A stretch of 64,000 nucleotides of DNA from Theristus sp. LFF4_11 (lineage: Eukaryota > Nematoda > Chromadorea > Monhysterida > Xyalidae). The DNA lies in the NCBI GenBank assembly GCA_030248135.1, contig JASANC010003269.1, forward strand, positions 1 through 64,000, read 5' to 3'. Shown here in pieces: positions 54,908-64,000 of the stretch (the stretch's first letter is position 1; every line of letters begins with the position of its first letter). The notes beneath the pieces are model-generated. The model was not told where the DNA came from. It made no database searches and saw only the letters and a list, made by a program, of their open reading frames with translations. The position numbers and the translations under genes were made by a program.

Positions 54908-57900
54908 TCAAAACAATGCGCCTCCGCCACCAAAGGGAGGAAGCTGACGGCAGTGACCACGACGCCCTCCAAGCATCGAGCGGCTGCTGCCTGCATCGAA
55001 CACACCGACGTCGTCGTCCAGTTCGGGGGGCTTCGCAAATGGATGTGGCATTCGCGGAAAACTCGGTGCAACTGGATCGACTGAAGATGTGCAAATGTGG
55101 AAAACTGTGAAACTCAACTGTGGCGCTTCAATGAGAAAATTTGCTGCAAGCAGCCTTAAAACCAGCCGATACGTCACATCTGTGGTTCAAATTCGCTCAG
55201 TTTTCTCGCCGTTACGATTACCGCTAGCTGTAGGATATCCGTTACCTCTATGATTACCGATTCCGATCATAAATGCAAACAATTACAGCTACCAAACGAA
55301 CACGGATTTGGATCAACGAATGGTCGTGGCCAGCGCGACGGCGTTGCGGGGATTCCAGGCAGATCCGGTTGCGGCTCCGGTCGTGGAACGGAAAATGGCA
55401 TGTCGGGCAACGTCGGCCTCGGTCGAAATGGCAGCCACGGATGCCAAAGAGCGCGTTTCCTTGGCCGTCGTTGAAATGTGTCGATCACGATTGGGTCGCG
55501 GCTCGTCGGTCGCTGTTGTTCATACAAAGCACGATACTGCGCTGCGTAGCATTCGGTGGTCTTCAATGGCACTCCTGAAATTGGGAAACGCTCAAAATTA
55601 CAATTATTTATGTGTGTGTGTGTCTGATGAAACAACCAATACAGTGACGCTATTTTTATGCAGTTAAAAACAATTTTTTTTGAATCTCTGGATAAGAGAC
55701 AACACAAACTGACACCTGTGCAGAAGCACCTTTGAAATCACGCAGAGTGAGCATTTTCCAGAGTTGCTGATCGTTGGCGATTGCATTTTTGGCAGCAGCA
55801 CAGGAGGATGCGAGTCGCACGATCGAACGAGCGCACAGTCGTCCACAGATCATCCAACGAAGTTCGGCCAGCATCAGCATGTTCAGCAGGGCGCTCTCAT
55901 CTGTGTTGCGTTGAAATAAACTCACAACGATTGATTTCATGATCCAGTTGATGTGATTGTAATGAGGCTATGCTTGTGTGTTCCCCAAATGCCTCCACCA
56001 GTGAAGGTCCGTTTATACCAGACGGGAATAACACGAGACCTGGAGTGACATGCATGTACGGCACTTGCATACTACCCTTCATACTTGACGTACGTTTGCA
56101 TACGAGAAACGGGCCTTAACCGTTTATGCAGTAAAACACGCCCCCTGTCCGCATGCCAGTTGCACTCACACCCAACAGTGAGTATGCGAATGTGCTTCAA
56201 CAAGGCCGATTCAACGTAGTCGTCCAGTGCGTCCAGATCCACGTAGTCAGCCGAGCGCACTGAAATGGAACAGGCAAAAACAATTGCAGCCCAATTGAAG
56301 CTGACCAAGCTCAACGAAACGTACATTGTTGGCAGCTGTGTGACGACGACGACGGCGCAGTGAACTGCGCCAGCGGGAGCACAGCTGGTTGTGGCAGGTG
56401 CTGTCTGTGCGGCAGTGTGCGCACGGACGCATGCAAGGCGAGCGCGCTGTCTGCGTGCTGCACGTCATGGCACACTGCAAGCACAGTGGCCGAGCGTCTG
56501 CTGCGTGCGTGCCAGTAGTGCAAACACTGCGGCGCACTCGCCACGCTCGCCGACAACGCCACGAACGCACGTTCCGTCATTCGTTCTCCAGTGGGCCGCT
56601 GACAAAACGTGACCGTGACAATGATTGCTCACACATGGGCGAGGGTACAATTCCGGCCCGCTAATTCCGGCCTGAAGAGTTCCGGCCCGAAAAATTCTGT
56701 CCCGGAGAAGTCCGGCCCGGAGAATTCCGGCCCGACGAATTTTCGCCAGCACGAACAATATTAAACTGCACAAAGTGCTTTTGGTAATAAAATATCGATG
56801 TTCACATGTTACAGTGTATTTTAATGATGTTTAGAAATTGATTTTAATTGATGTTGTTAATTGAGTTTTTTGGAAAGAGGAATCTTTTTTTAAATAATAA
56901 ATAACAAGATTTTTTTATCACGAACCAGGCAGGATTTGTGAACCATCACTTACCTATCAACTGATTTTGTTTGTGCTGTGTTTTGTCCTTTTGGTATTAT
57001 TTCTGCATTATTTGACTTGCGTGATCTTGCTGGCTGGGTTGCATTTTCATTATTTCAGACCTGACTTTTTTCGGTGCTTCAAAAAAAATTTTTAGGCAAA
57101 TTTCGCAAGGTGGGGTCGGGGTGTCAAGCAAATTTCGAGGGGGGGGGTGCAGAAACACAAGTCATTATGTTGAACGAACTTGCTAGAACAAAAATACAAA
57201 CCTCGGGTATTCTGCACGGCTAACAAAGTTTCAAACTAGCTATTTGAATTTATTTATTCACGTCGTGAATAATTATAACCAGTCGATATCTTATTACCAA
57301 AAATTACTTCGTGGTTTAATATTGTTCGTGCTGGCGAAAATACGTGGGGCCGGAATTCTCCGGGCCGGAATTCTTCTGACCGGAATTCTTCAGGCCGGAA
57401 TTCTTCGGGCCGGAATGAGCGGGCCGGAATTTCGCGGGCCGGAATAGCACACGAGCCTCTTTATTATATTCTTTACGTCGAGATCTGAAGATACCCGCGA
57501 ACACACTTCAACCACAAGAGCACAGAAATGCAAATGAGTCTTACTCTAAGTATCATGTCCACATATGTTTGACATGGGAAATAAAACCTTTTTTTCAAAA
57601 AAGGCGGTTTCAGTTACGGTCTTTACCTAAACAATTAGTAGTTGAAAATTACTGACCGATGAAATCGCATTTTGCAAAAAAAAAACTGCGTGAAACTGAA
57701 CTTCATTCAACTCAAAAACATTTCAACTGTATTTCTGGATGCATTCGGGGATTAACTTCTGGAAACTGGGTGGTGGAGAAAAATTGGGGAATGGAACGGT
57801 TTTAAAACGGAAATAAAGTCTCTTTTCAGCAATATACAAAACTGGTTTTTTACCATGCCAACGTGCACGAATCGAATGAAGCTTACCTGCTCCTGGGCGT

Positions 57901-59854
57901 AGTCGTTTTTCAGCATTTTGAAATGCACGTAAAGCAACAGCAACTCTAATGGAGTGGGCGATCGTTTGTCAAAGTCAATGTCGTGCATCAGACAGAACTT
58001 GTCAAACTCATCATGGCTGGCATCGCCTTCTGCAGTGGTGCTGCCTGATGCACACTGAAATTTATTGATTTTGATGACCATTGTCCACTGGGCCTAACTT
58101 TTAGCGGAACTAATTTTATTTTGCAAACTGTCGACCGACGGGGTTGTTGGCGTTAGACGTCGCATCATGAACAAAAGTCGGATTTTTGTGCCCGGGGATC
58201 GTCTCTTCCATCGACATCAACTGCTGCAATGAACAAATTGCCATGCTGTGTCTCTGCATGAAACCAGCAAGTGACAGCCGAATTAGCTTACTATTTCTTG
58301 GACTGAATCATTCGCAGCACAAAGTCGCACAAAAACAATGTCCCCTGATCGAAGCTCACCCGGAAACTCTGTGACCATCGTCGTTCCAAGAAACAATTCA
58401 ACAACCGAGTTCTTTCTAAAACCAAGAGTGACACTAAAATTTTGCAACACAAAACCATGACATTGAAAGAATTGCAAAGCATTGCAAAGAAAACCATTAA
58501 ACTGAATTTTGTGTCGTGAACAAATTATTAATTCGATGTCAATCAAGATTATTAAAAAACACAGCAACGTTTTTTAATGAAATGGTCAAATGGTTATGAT
58601 TAGGGTTAGGGGAAAAAAAAATCCGGATTTTTTTTTTAAATTAAAAAAAAAATTTAAAAAAAAAATTTTTTTACAAGTTAGGTTCGTTCGAAGCGTCTCG
58701 TCGAGCTGAGTTCATCTAGACTATTTTCAGAACGATCCGGGAAACTATAAGAGCGAAAATCGTGTTTTATTGAAATTATGTCCATTTCATAGAGGGAAAG
58801 TTGCATTTTCAACAGTAAAACAGGGCAATTTTTCACGTGTACTTGAATATTGAACCGTTCTTAGTGGTTCCTCTTTAGAAAATTACCAAAATTTGACTGT
58901 GTTCAAAAATTCCTGTTTGCTGTAGCTAAGTCGGCAACCCCTGTCGACCCGGTCCCCCCCCCCCCCAAGACACTTACTTTCAGGTTCAACCAGCTATGCT
59001 ATCTGCCACATGGCGAGAGCCCACTCTTCAAATCATCGTATCGAAAACACGTACCATGATTTCGCGATCACGTTGCGGGCAACTGACAGACGCAAGTTTA
59101 ACACGTTAGTTTAGCTCAGCACGCAAGTTTTAACATGTGGCCATGTTATCGGGTATCTGAAAAACGGTCGTGTGATGTGGTATTAACCAACATCTCCGCT
59201 CAAATTGTTTAACAATATATCGCACAACTCCATTGTAGACCTATAACATACGCCAATCAACAAGATATCATGTTCATCTCATGGCCTACCGACTGAAAAA
59301 CATGTTCTAAGTTGCAAGAAAACGATTTCTGAAACGATATTTCAATTCAGTTAAGTCATTTAAACGCTAAAAATTGACTCTAGAAGTCATCCAAATCGAA
59401 AAACATGGAGTACGTCGGTCAAAATGACCAAATAATGACATTTACCTAAGCACACAAAGAAGTTGGGAAGAAAATTTGGTTTGAACTTTCAAAAAATTAT
59501 GCCATAAATCGAATTTTCAGAGCAAAGTAGAAGAAAAAATTTGCAATTTTTTTTAAGTTTGAAAAAAAAAATCCAAATTAAAAAAAAAACGAAAAAAAAA
59601 TAAAAAAATTTTTTTTTTCAAAGCCCCTAACCCTAGTTATGATGCCCGTGCGTGCCCCGTGCCACATACAGACTTTGCTTGCATTGTCCATCTGTGACAG
59701 CAAATGTAATGCCTTGTCGTCACCTGTTTCGATTATTATCACCATACAGCTGCGGCACTTGTTCTGAGACAACCCTCTTCACATGTTCCAGTGACGAAGT
59801 TTCTGGCACGTCAATCGAAGCCTTTGTGTCGTTAAATCGTAGTTGTAGTTTCAT
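54908..59854 (-). CDS. FBXO7: F-box only protein 7
   Basis: Ten exons: 59724-59854, 58292-58433, 58140-58223, 57887-58054, 56325-56598, 56172-56259, 56019-56071, 55730-55900, 55293-55574, 54908-55080; 521 residues (human 522). FBXO7 is an F-box adaptor of SCF and regulates proteasome assembly and mitophagy. Order: an N-terminal ubiquitin-like domain (MKLQLRFNDTKASIDVPET, then SVTLGFRKNSV and LRSGDIVFVRL), an FP/PI31 dimerisation domain (LELLLLYVHFKMLKNDY, HYWHARSRRSATVLAV), an F-box (MLMLAELRWMICGRLC, then LWKMLTLRDFKG, about 314-370) and a proline/arginine-rich tail with DPVAPSFPRMPHP. Phases agree at all junctions. Exon 3 has a weak donor. Intron 1 carries an hAT element and intron 4 an inverted-repeat element. 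Confidence 0.93.
56650..57445. mobile_element. Inverted-repeat element with iterated CCGGCCCG tips, in FBXO7 intron 4
   Basis: The left end repeats ATTCCGGCCCG several times at about 18-20 bp intervals (56650-56740) and the right end carries the same iterated motif in inverted form (57348-57445). The arms continue inward as CGCCAGCACGAACAATATTA and its reverse complement. It is 796 bp with A/T-rich centre and no ORF. A clear target duplication was not found. Its left tip lies about 50 bp upstream of the exon 5 acceptor. Confidence 0.75.
58601..59635. mobile_element. hAT-type non-autonomous element in FBXO7 intron 1 (1035 bp)
   Basis: It starts TAGGGTTAGGGG and ends CCCCTAACCCTA, exact inverted repeats, and is flanked by the exact 8 bp duplication GTTATGAT (58593-58600 and 59636-59643). 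An 8 bp target duplication and TAGGG tips identify hAT. It is nearly identical to 2125-3106. It has no transposase frame. Confidence 0.92.
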
Positions 59855-60021
59855 TATTCAGTTATTCAGGGTTTTGAACCTGCATATCATTATCAGTGTG
59901 CATGCTGTGCGTATTCGAAAAAACTGAAAATTCCGTTTTTGATAAAAAAATTTTTAAATTAATTACAAAAAAATTCAAAATGCCGGAGGAAAATTCGAAG
60001 ATCGACAAAAATAGGTGCAAC
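59855..60021. other. 5' flank of FBXO7, entering repeat sequence
   Basis: About 85 bp of unique-looking sequence then A/T-rich repeat that belongs to the older hAT-like element into which the 60022-60746 element inserted. Confidence 0.45.
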
Positions 60022-60746
60022 TAGAGATGTCAAAAAAAATCCCTATTTTTTCTTAAAAAAATTTTTTTTTTAATTTTTTTTAAATCAAAGTTGTTCAGAA
60101 TTTTTCAGGGAGTCCGAATATCACCATCTGAGGAGCCACCGACTTACCATATGACCCCACTCATATGGGAGGAGGGTGAAAATTTCAGACTTGGTTTCGG
60201 CGACCCCATTTTCCCACCGACGACATCACGTCTCGTGTTTTGCCTCTCAATTCACCTCAAATAACACGGAAACAAGTTCAACAACAAACCGGTGTGATCA
60301 TGCTGACGACACGAGGCGAAACAGCAACGAGCAACCAACGAAGTTACGCTTGCAGTGGCAGACAGTGCAATTTCGACCTTTCGAGATCCTGAAAAGCGAT
60401 GCATACATGTGAGTTCTCTGCTTCTATCTCACCTCAGCGGCATCGGAATTTGTTGAACTAGCCTTTGCGACGCTCAAGTACTTCAATGCGCGAGTCGATC
60501 ATCACTCACCAAGGCTGAAAACAGTCGATAAATCGATCCAAAATACCACCTGCAGCGTTGAACACTAAGTGACAAGGTAAAGTCAAAGAAAATTTTTGTT
60601 GAACTTTCAAAAAATTATGCCAAAAACGGCATTTTCAGGGCACATTAAAGAAATTTAAAAAAAATTTTAATAAAAAAATAAAAAAAATGCTCATTTTTTT
60701 ACTTTAAAAAAATTAAAAAAATTTTTTTTTGACCGTTACATCTTTA
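60022..60746. mobile_element. hAT-type element nested in an older relative (725 bp)
   Basis: The ends TAGAGATGT and ACATCTTTA are imperfect inverted repeats and the exact 8 bp GGTGCAAC flanks both sides (60014-60021 and 60747-60754). The interior resembles 520-640 and the surrounding older element. No transposase frame. Confidence 0.8.
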
Positions 60747-61150
60747 GGTGCAACTGAAGTGAAGACAAACATACATCAACTGATGTGTCGCGACGGCAGG
60801 ACACGAAACAGCAACCAGACAACGTTACGCTTGCAAACGGAGCAGCTCGGGCGCTCAAATTTAGATTGCGAGGCGAATCGTCACCTTATCTGCATCGGAA
60901 ATGGTAAGCCAACCTTTGGGACGCTCAAAAACTTTATCGCAGATGTTGTTGAAGCCTGAAATCAGTCGGTAAAACGGTCCAAAATCGACTGCTAAAGGTT
61001 TTACGAGGTAATATCAAAGAAAATTTTTGTTGAAATTTTGTTTAAAAAAAATTTGAACTTTTGAAAAATTGTGCCCAAATTGAGGTTTTTAGAGCATATT
61101 AAAGGAAGATTTTTCGAATTTAAAAAAATCGGCATTTTTGTTTTTTTTCT
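60747..61150. mobile_element. Older hAT-like element, right part
   Basis: This is closely similar to 690-1080 at the left end of the window (for example CGTCACCTTATCTGCATCGG and AGTCGGTAAAACGG). It ends in TCGGCATTTTTGTTTTTTTT. Its left part lies before 60014. Confidence 0.65.
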
Positions 61151-62057
61151 TAGCGCTAACAGCCAGCGACGCATTCAGTTGCTCCTGCTCGGACTCAAGC
61201 CGTTGCAAACGTTCAATCTCCGGGGAGATTTCAGCTGCGTATCTGAGAAGCACATGTTGCAGTGCAATGCAGGCCCTTGACAAAACTACGGACCGTATAC
61301 GGAGGTTATACGGCGCACGCTTAACAAAACTACGGACCGTATACGGAGGTGCGCGCAGCGAAAAATGGCGCCAATTTTACATTCTCAGCACACGCTGCGC
61401 GTGCTTAACAAAACTACGGACATTATACGGAGGTTTTCAAAAACGGTTGGAAATGTTCAGATATGGTTGGGAATCGATTATACAATCAATCCTGAACAAT
61501 TTTGGGCGCCAAATTCAAATTTTTTCTTTTAGGCGGGAATTCAAAAAAACACTAAAAAAATTGAAAAACAATGGGAAATGATCAGAGTTTGTTGAATATG
61601 AATGAAAACAATCAATCTAAGCAATTTGGTCGCCAATTTTTTGAATGGCGGGAAATTAAAATTCAAATTTCAAAACGATAAAAGACGACTGAAAATGACT
61701 TGGTTTTTTTAACATTGGTAAAAAAAAGTGCATGTATGGTTAAAATGCCGGCTGTCTGAGCAAATACATTATTATTACGGTACTACGGCACCATTATTTT
61801 TATTGGGCCTCGACGCGATCTTCGTGAAAATGCTTCTAATCGTCGGTAGCATGTACCAAAATATCTTCAGAAACACGCGGTGCGAATGCTGAATTTATGA
61901 CGTACGTGTTACGTTAATGATAGAATTGTTTGTATTGACACGATCTGATTACAATCGTCAATAGCAGTACTGTGCACGCATGTACAGTATGTCATTAATC
62001 CAGCGAGCAACAACAGAATTTTCTGTTGAGCCGGTGTCATGCCATATTTTGACTCCC

Positions 62058-62089
62058 GCCATATTTTGACCCCCCGGTCAAAATATGGC
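62058..62089. repeat. Perfect hairpin inside the MULE-like element
   Basis: GCCATATTTTGACC at 62058-62071 and GGTCAAAATATGGC at 62076-62089 are exact inverted repeats with a CCCC loop. Related CCATATTTTGAC copies lie at 62041 and 62122. Confidence 0.8.
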
Positions 62090-62689
62090 AATTGTAAAAT
62101 TGCCATAGATTGACCTACCCTACCATATTTTGACCTACCCCCGAAACTCAGTGTATGGATAGAGATGTGAGGTGACACTTGACCAATGGAAGCTGGACTT
62201 CACAAATGACCCAAATCAAGCCAGCAAAACGGTACATAACAATCAGCCTGGTATACAGCGGTAAGAGAGGGCACATCACACGCGGGCTGAAAAAAACAGC
62301 GCATGCTTCTCGAATGCTCGTGCACAAATGCGATCAATACCTCACGATCACACCGCTGCGTTGACTTTTAACAGCAACCAAGAAGATCGGAATCGCTCTC
62401 ACCGATTCCTCAGCTCTCACGATATCCTGCCACATTATGAGGGTTTGCCAGGCCTCTCATGCGATCGATCGACTTGCCATAGTTATTTGCACACAATGAG
62501 ATCAGATGTTAGCCTCTCGCATACTTTTTCGACAGTTGAATTACAAGAACAATACTGCATGGGTAGGCTTGTGTCCACGCAATATCCGTAAAAGCGATGT
62601 TCAACGACAGTTTTGGCAAGAAGGCAAACTGGCAAACTGTCGAAGAACAGCAACACTGTTACGGCAACATGAGTTACCGCCCAAGTCGC

Positions 62690-62741
62690 CCAGACGCCCC
62701 TGTCCGACAAAGGCGCCAGACGCCCCTGTCCGACAAAGGCG
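62690..62741. repeat. Two exact 26 bp tandem repeats inside the MULE-like element
   Basis: A 26 bp G/C-rich unit starting CCAGACGCCCCTGTCC occurs twice without gap. The composition is unlike the A/T-rich surroundings. Confidence 0.8.
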
Positions 62742-63735
62742 CCGAGACGGATTGCGCAGACGACAGAAATGTGGGGCGACATATGTCGCTTTAATATGTA
62801 TTTCAGCTGCTTGATTAGTTGACACAGTGAACTCCGATCGGTATTATAAGGAGACTGTCACATTTCTGCTTAGTGATGATTCACACCTGCATCTGCAGTT
62901 CCAGTACTCCTCCCTCATCTCCACTATAACACAGGAAAGAAAAAAGTTCAACGGAGGTTTTACGGAGCACGCTTGGCAAAACTACGGACATTTTACGGAT
63001 TTTGACTACACGTAAAATGTGATTGTATTGATGTTTGAGCAACAATGTCGTAATTGGTAATTCAACATTCTATTCATCATACTGCATGGCTCTGAAAATA
63101 TTTTGGTACATGCTACCGACGATTAGAAGCATTTTCACGAAGATCGCGTCGAGACCCAATAAAAATAATGGTACCGTAGTACCGTAATAATAATGTATTT
63201 GCTCAGACAGTCAGCATTTTAACCATACATGCACTTTTTTACCAATGTTCAAAAAACCAAGTCATTTTCAGTCGTCTTTTATCGTTTTGAAATTTGAATT
63301 TTAATTTCCCGCCATTCAAAAAATTGGCGACCAAATTGCTTAGATTGATTGTTTTCATTCATATTCAACAAACTCTGATCATTTCCCATTGTTTTTCAAT
63401 TTTTTTGAGTGTTTTTTAAATTCCCGCCTAAAAGAAAAAATTTGAATTTGGCGCCCAAAATTGTTCAGGATTAATTGTATAATTGATTCCCAACCATATC
63501 TGAACATTTCCAACCGTTTTTGAAAACCTCCGTATAATGTCCGTAGTTTTGTTAAGCACGCGCAGCGTGTGCTGAGAATGTAAAATTGGCGCCATTTTTC
63601 GCTGCGCGCACCTCCGTATACGGTCCGTAGTTTTGTTAAGCGTGCGCCGTATAACCTCCGTATACGGTCCGTAGTTTTGTCAAGGGCCTGCAATGCAGGC
63701 CAGATTGAAATAATTTTCAGAACCCGCAAATGCAA

Positions 63736-64000
63736 CTGAAACATGGAAACATCGATGATCGATTGTCAAACTTTGCTTGACCATCAGAACTCATTTGATT
63801 GTTTGTTGACAGATTTTTTTGCGACACCTGGCACTCTGACGCTCAGTGGCATGGCATCTCCTTTTTCTAACTAGAATCAGCGGTCTAGCCCGATTGGCTC
63901 GACCCCCCCCCCCCTAAGTGGCATTGCTTGTTCCGCAATTCTGTAAGAATTTTTTAGTTCATTTATATTACAGAAACTAAAATTTTAGCTTCACAAAAAA
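63736..64000. other. Right edge, no gene supported
   Basis: It holds a C-run (about 63904-63914) and A/T-rich sequence. On the minus strand it is the intron or flank before the split exon at 63735. Confidence 0.45.

Larger units (their letters stand above)
61272..63688. mobile_element. MULE/Mutator-like non-autonomous element (2417 bp)
   Basis: Terminal inverted repeats of about 600 bp start GGCCCTTGACAAAACTACGG and end in the reverse complement, and the exact 9 bp TGCAATGCA flanks both sides (61263-61271 and 63689-63697). Long TIRs with a 9 bp duplication are the mark of the Mutator superfamily. The TIRs contain several CTACGGACCGTATACGG repeats. The about 1.2 kb centre has no transposase frame. 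Confidence 0.92.
61151..63735 (-). pseudogene. Coding exon of an unrecognised gene, split by the MULE-like element
   Basis: On the minus strand an acceptor (catgtttcag) at 63736 opens a frame that reads to 63689, and after removal of the element and one copy of its 9 bp duplication continues from 61271 to about 61151. The joined frame has no stop and encodes about 50 residues with a heptad-like, Glu/Leu-rich segment (EISPEIERLQRLESEQEQLN). I do not recognise the protein. The left border meets hAT-like sequence, so the rest of the gene is not visible. It is either a broken gene or an exon carrying a recent insertion. Confidence 0.5.

Noticed and set aside
58601..58612. TAGGGTTAGGGG as telomere-like repeat
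   Set aside because: Only two units are present and they are the inverted tips of an hAT element flanked by an 8 bp duplication.

Overview
The window is nuclear DNA of a multicellular animal. Genes are broken by many short GT-AG introns (mostly 60-600 bp), encode typical metazoan proteins, and sit in sequence rich in transposons and low-complexity A/T runs. A PAN/ZP cuticle-type protein, an ODR-2-like Ly6 protein and a peptide-hormone precursor suggest an ecdysozoan, possibly a nematode or nematode relative. The phylum is an inference of low confidence. I built exon models by hand from splice sites, reading phase and recalled family features; no database search was possible.

Layout. Positions 1-3.4 kb are mostly repeats plus one first exon on the minus strand. 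From 3.4 to 6.8 kb, two plus-strand genes lie in tandem: a p47/UBX cofactor of p97 and complex I subunit NDUFA12. From 7.4 to 8.8 kb is a small secreted acidic protein (minus). From 10.6 to 12.2 kb is a probable neuropeptide precursor (plus). From 12.8 to 18 kb is a 14-exon NOAH/NompA-like PAN-ZP transmembrane protein (minus). From 20.5 to 21.5 kb is a Ly6 GPI-anchored protein (plus), and from 21.8 to 25.3 kb a PNPLA8/iPLA2-gamma orthologue (minus).

Positions 25.3-34.8 kb are a repeat island. It holds a polypurine tract, a mariner-like element with a nested hAT MITE, a 5'-truncated LINE, a small LTR element with two matching LTRs, decayed MULE ends, tandem repeats and a tRNA-derived SINE. From 34.9 to 35.9 kb is SSR3 (TRAP gamma), from 37 to 42.5 kb the F-box DNA helicase FBH1, and from 42.8 to 47.6 kb a two-Tudor-domain protein; all three are on the plus strand. 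From 48.3 to 59.9 kb four minus-strand genes follow each other closely: FBXO7, TBCE, ABHD10 and cyclin Q (transcribed right to left). The right end (60-64 kb) is transposon-rich: an hAT element inside an older relative, then a 2.4 kb MULE-like element that split a coding exon of an unrecognised gene.

The genes form no single pathway. Most are housekeeping: ER translocon, complex I, p97 cofactor, tubulin folding, SCF ubiquitin ligase subunits, mitochondrial lipid and thioester hydrolases, DNA repair helicase. Three are extracellular or signalling proteins. The most interesting items are the peptide precursor with two ELF-amide modules, the operon-like cluster with a poly(A) signal ahead of the next gene, and transposons whose exact target-site duplications identify their superfamilies.
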